DNA of 6,756 nt from Neptuniibacter sp. (lineage in GTDB: Bacteria > Pseudomonadota > Gammaproteobacteria > Pseudomonadales > Balneatricaceae): the NCBI GenBank assembly GCA_024686055.1, contig JAIBDV010000162.1, forward strand, positions 1 through 6,756, written 5' to 3'. Below are positions 5,493-6,756 of this stretch, piece by piece. Position 1 is the first letter of the stretch; each line of letters begins with the position of its first letter. Both the position numbers and the translations under genes were made by a program. The notes under the pieces were generated by a model, which was not told where the DNA came from, did not search any database, and saw only the letters and a list, made by a program, of their open reading frames with translations.

Positions 5493-5794
5493 TGGATATC
5501 TGGCTGATCAGCGGCATGGCTCTGCTGACATTTGCGACCCGCTACCTGCCTTTTGCCCTGGCCCAGCAGTTCGTTTTTGCCAGCCGCTGGCAATCACTGT
5601 CGAGCTACATCAGTATCGCCATGCTCAGTGCCATTACGGCCAAAACAACCCTGGTACGGGAGCAACAGTTACAGCCCGTACTGACCAACCCGCTGCTTCC
5701 GGCAGCACTGATCACACTGCTCTGCGCGGTAGCAGGGCTGCCGCGCGGGCTCAGTTTTATGCTGGGTCTGCTGGTTTTTCTGCTCTGCCGCTGA
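5492..5794 (+). CDS. azlD: AzlD-type branched-chain amino acid exporter, small subunit
   Basis: The small membrane partner of AzlC; both are needed for export in characterised pairs. It has 100 residues, the usual length. The family pattern is visible in the first span: MALLTFATRYLPFAL (9-23), with the conserved T-x-x-x-R-x-x-P-F. Further hydrophobic segments lie at about 36-48 (YISIAMLSAITA), 68-83 (LLPAALITLLCAVAGL) and 84-99 (PRGLSFMLGLLVFLLC). The ATG shares its A with the azlC stop, and there is no separate ribosome site of note, so it depends on coupling. Its last 38 bp overlap, tail to tail, with the end of the minus-strand flavin-binding gene. No terminator separates the two converging genes. 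Confidence 0.92.
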   Translation: MDIWLISGMALLTFATRYLPFALAQQFVFASRWQSLSSYISIAMLSAITAKTTLVREQQLQPVLTNPLLPAALITLLCAVAGLPRGLSFMLGLLVFLLCR

Positions 5795-6413
5795 ACGGGC
5801 AGATCGACGCGACGCCATTCCACACTGGCAGCGCCAGATCCTCCGGCTCTTCATGGACCCCCTCATTACGCTGCTTGAAACTGCCTTCGTTGATGGTCAG
5901 TTTCATCAGCGCGGTGATATAACGCTCCTTGTCATTAGGCGGCCGTACCTGACTGGAGCGCCCTTCCTCCATCTGCTCCAGCAGTACATTGAAAGCCTGA
6001 TCAAACTCTTCAGCATCCGTCACCCGCTCACCGGTACAGAACAGCACAGCAGACTGATAGTTGGCACTGTGGTGATAGGCTGATTTGGACATTACCCACT
6101 GGTCATAACGGGCAAAGGAGATGCAGACCTCAGTACCACCCAGTAATAGCTTTTCCAGTCGGCTTTTATTAGCCACATGAAAATAGAGATGGTCATCCAG
6201 CCGCCACACCGTCATCGGAATCACCACCGGGCGGTTATTAGCAACGAAAGCGATATGACCCAGCTTCAACTGGTCCACCAGCTGGTAGACCGACTCACGG
6301 TCATAACGACCCCGTTTCGCCACCCGTTTAACGGTGCTATCGGGGCCATGGGCCAGCTCTGTAGCCGGGATTTCTGAAGATAGTAAAGGCTGGGGTTCGT
6401 GGTGCTGTGACAT
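5757..6413 (-). CDS. NimA-like / pyridoxamine 5'-phosphate oxidase family FMN-binding split-barrel protein
   Basis: A 218-residue member of the flavin-nucleotide-binding split-barrel group (pyridoxamine-phosphate-oxidase-like, NimA-related). Such proteins bind FMN as dimers, and most lack a proven reaction. The signature runs KRGRYDRESVYQLVDQLKLG (33-52), then HIAFVANNRPVVIPMTVWR (53-71; the V-V-I-P strand), LYFHVANKSRLEKLLLGG (76-93; the H-x-x-x-x-S-R-x-x-x-L flavin phosphate region), SKSAYHHSANYQSAVLF-like segment (109-125), VRPPNDKE (156-163) and DLALPVWNGV (192-201). All are typical of the family. AGGAG (6422-6426, read on the minus strand) sits eight bases before the ATG. The tail after residue 201 (ASICPFSGRAEKPADPA) goes beyond the conserved core, and its last dozen codons overlap azlD. 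A TTGACA on the minus strand (6454-6459) lacks a good -10. Vitamin B6 synthesis itself is not implied. Confidence 0.9.
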   Translation of the reverse strand: MSQHHEPQPLLSSEIPATELAHGPDSTVKRVAKRGRYDRESVYQLVDQLKLGHIAFVANNRPVVIPMTVWRLDDHLYFHVANKSRLEKLLLGGTEVCISFARYDQWVMSKSAYHHSANYQSAVLFCTGERVTDAEEFDQAFNVLLEQMEEGRSSQVRPPNDKERYITALMKLTINEGSFKQRNEGVHEEPEDLALPVWNGVASICPFSGRAEKPADPA

Positions 6414-6485
6414 CCACCTGTCTCCTGAGTCAGTCAGTGATAAAGATGCACAGTGTCAACGCATAGTGGAGCCAGAGTAAGACCC

Positions 6486-6560
6486 ATTTCTGAAAAACAT
6501 ATCGGCCCATTTTTTGGCCGGGCTGCTCAGAAATAACCCTCGGATATAGACCAAAAAATG
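6486..6560. repeat. Nested inverted repeats between fba and the flavin-binding gene
   Basis: An outer perfect 8-bp inverted repeat, ATTTCTGA (6486-6493) with TCAGAAAT (6527-6534), encloses CGGCC (6503-6507) with GGCCG (6516-6520). A competing 10-bp pair uses CATTTTTTGG (6508-6517) with CCAAAAAATG (6551-6560). The pairs cannot all form together. The block sits in the likely 5' leader or promoter zone of the minus-strand flavin-binding gene. Confidence 0.45.
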
Positions 6561-6583
6561 ACGCGCCAGCCAGAACCGGCCAC

Positions 6584-6606
6584 AAAAAAGCGACCCGCAG
6601 GTCGCT
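6584..6606 (-). terminator. Rho-independent terminator of fba
   Basis: Read on the minus strand: AGCGACC-TGCG-GGTCGCT followed directly by six Ts (the A-run 6584-6589 on the plus strand). The seven-bp stem, four-base loop and U-tract are textbook, and it lies about 26 bp past the fba stop codon. Confidence 0.88.
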
Positions 6607-6632
6607 GTTTAATGTATCGGCACAGGGTTAGC

Positions 6633-6756
6633 TTACAGCTTGCCTGCTTCGTACATATCCGCCATATCTTCCAGCGAGATCGCATTCAGTTTGCTGGCCT
6701 GGCCCGCCGCACCGAACGCTTCGTAACGGTCGATACAGATATCGCCCATTGCCGTC
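6633..6756 (-). CDS. fba: Class II fructose-1,6-bisphosphate aldolase, C-terminal part (cut by window edge)
   Basis: The last 40 residues of a zinc-dependent class II aldolase, which interconverts fructose-1,6-bisphosphate with dihydroxyacetone phosphate and glyceraldehyde-3-phosphate in glycolysis and gluconeogenesis. The visible part contains TAMGDICIDRYEAFGAAGQA then SKLNAISLEDMADMYEAGKL. This matches the C-terminal signature of the Calvin-type subgroup: T-A-M-x-D-x-C-x-x-R-(Y/F)-E-A-F-G-x-A-G-x-A-S-K-(I/L)-x-x-I-S-L-x-x-M-x-x-x-Y-x-x-G-x-L. The N-terminal zinc and active-site residues lie outside the window. The protein ends right after G-K-L, slightly shorter than relatives that add a few residues. 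A strong terminator follows, so the downstream flavin-binding gene is probably a separate transcription unit. Confidence 0.85.
   Translation of the reverse strand, partial: TAMGDICIDRYEAFGAAGQASKLNAISLEDMADMYEAGKL

Noticed and set aside
5428..5922. 164-aa plus-strand frame spanning azlD and the end of the flavin-binding gene
   Set aside because: It overlaps two genes with clear family signatures in other frames, and its translation looks like an out-of-frame read.
6454..6459. Minus-strand TTGACA as -35 of the flavin-binding gene
   Set aside because: No acceptable -10 hexamer occurs 15-19 bp downstream.

Overview
This is an ordinary-looking chromosomal stretch of a moderately GC-rich proteobacterium, most likely a gammaproteobacterium (Pseudomonas/Marinobacter/Oceanospirillales-like). 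The basis is family content only: a FabI-type enoyl-ACP reductase, a Calvin-type class II fructose-bisphosphate aldolase, a YdcH/DUF465 protein, an AraC-AzlC-AzlD cluster and a NimA-like flavin-binding protein. There is no rRNA, tRNA, transposase, integrase or CRISPR array. Both window ends cut through genes.

Layout. Positions 1-279 (-) hold the N-terminal third of a FabI-type enoyl-ACP reductase. After a divergent spacer, a 148-aa orphan protein (550-996, +) and a class II sirtuin (1022-1852, +) are 25 bp apart and probably form one operon. Then comes a 537-bp gene-free stretch (1853-2389). Its first part carries small hairpins. Its second part is AT-rich, with a TTGACA promoter candidate, a perfect dyad and a 12-bp direct repeat, and it leads into a 296-aa orphan protein (2390-3280, +) that appears to be built from two copies of one helical domain. 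A small DUF465/YdcH-like gene follows (3402-3635, +).

Positions 3887-5794 (+) form an amino-acid export module: an AraC-type regulator, then azlC and azlD, whose stop and start codons overlap as TGATG. AzlC and AzlD are the two membrane subunits of a branched-chain amino acid exporter, and the regulator next to them probably controls them. azlD collides tail to tail with a minus-strand FMN-binding split-barrel gene (5757-6413), and the two coding ends overlap by 38 bp. Further right, a minus-strand rho-independent terminator (6584-6606) closes the fba gene, whose last 40 codons are visible (6633-6756).

The most unusual non-coding signal is a run of four DnaA-box 9-mers in the same orientation: three perfect TTATCCACA and one TTATGCACA. 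They lie between 3787 and 4456, in the promoter region and coding sequence of the AraC-type gene, and I found no other strict box elsewhere in the window. The two orphan proteins (148 aa beside the sirtuin, 296 aa with the internal duplication) are the protein-level candidates for something undescribed. I see no sign of a complete new multi-gene system.
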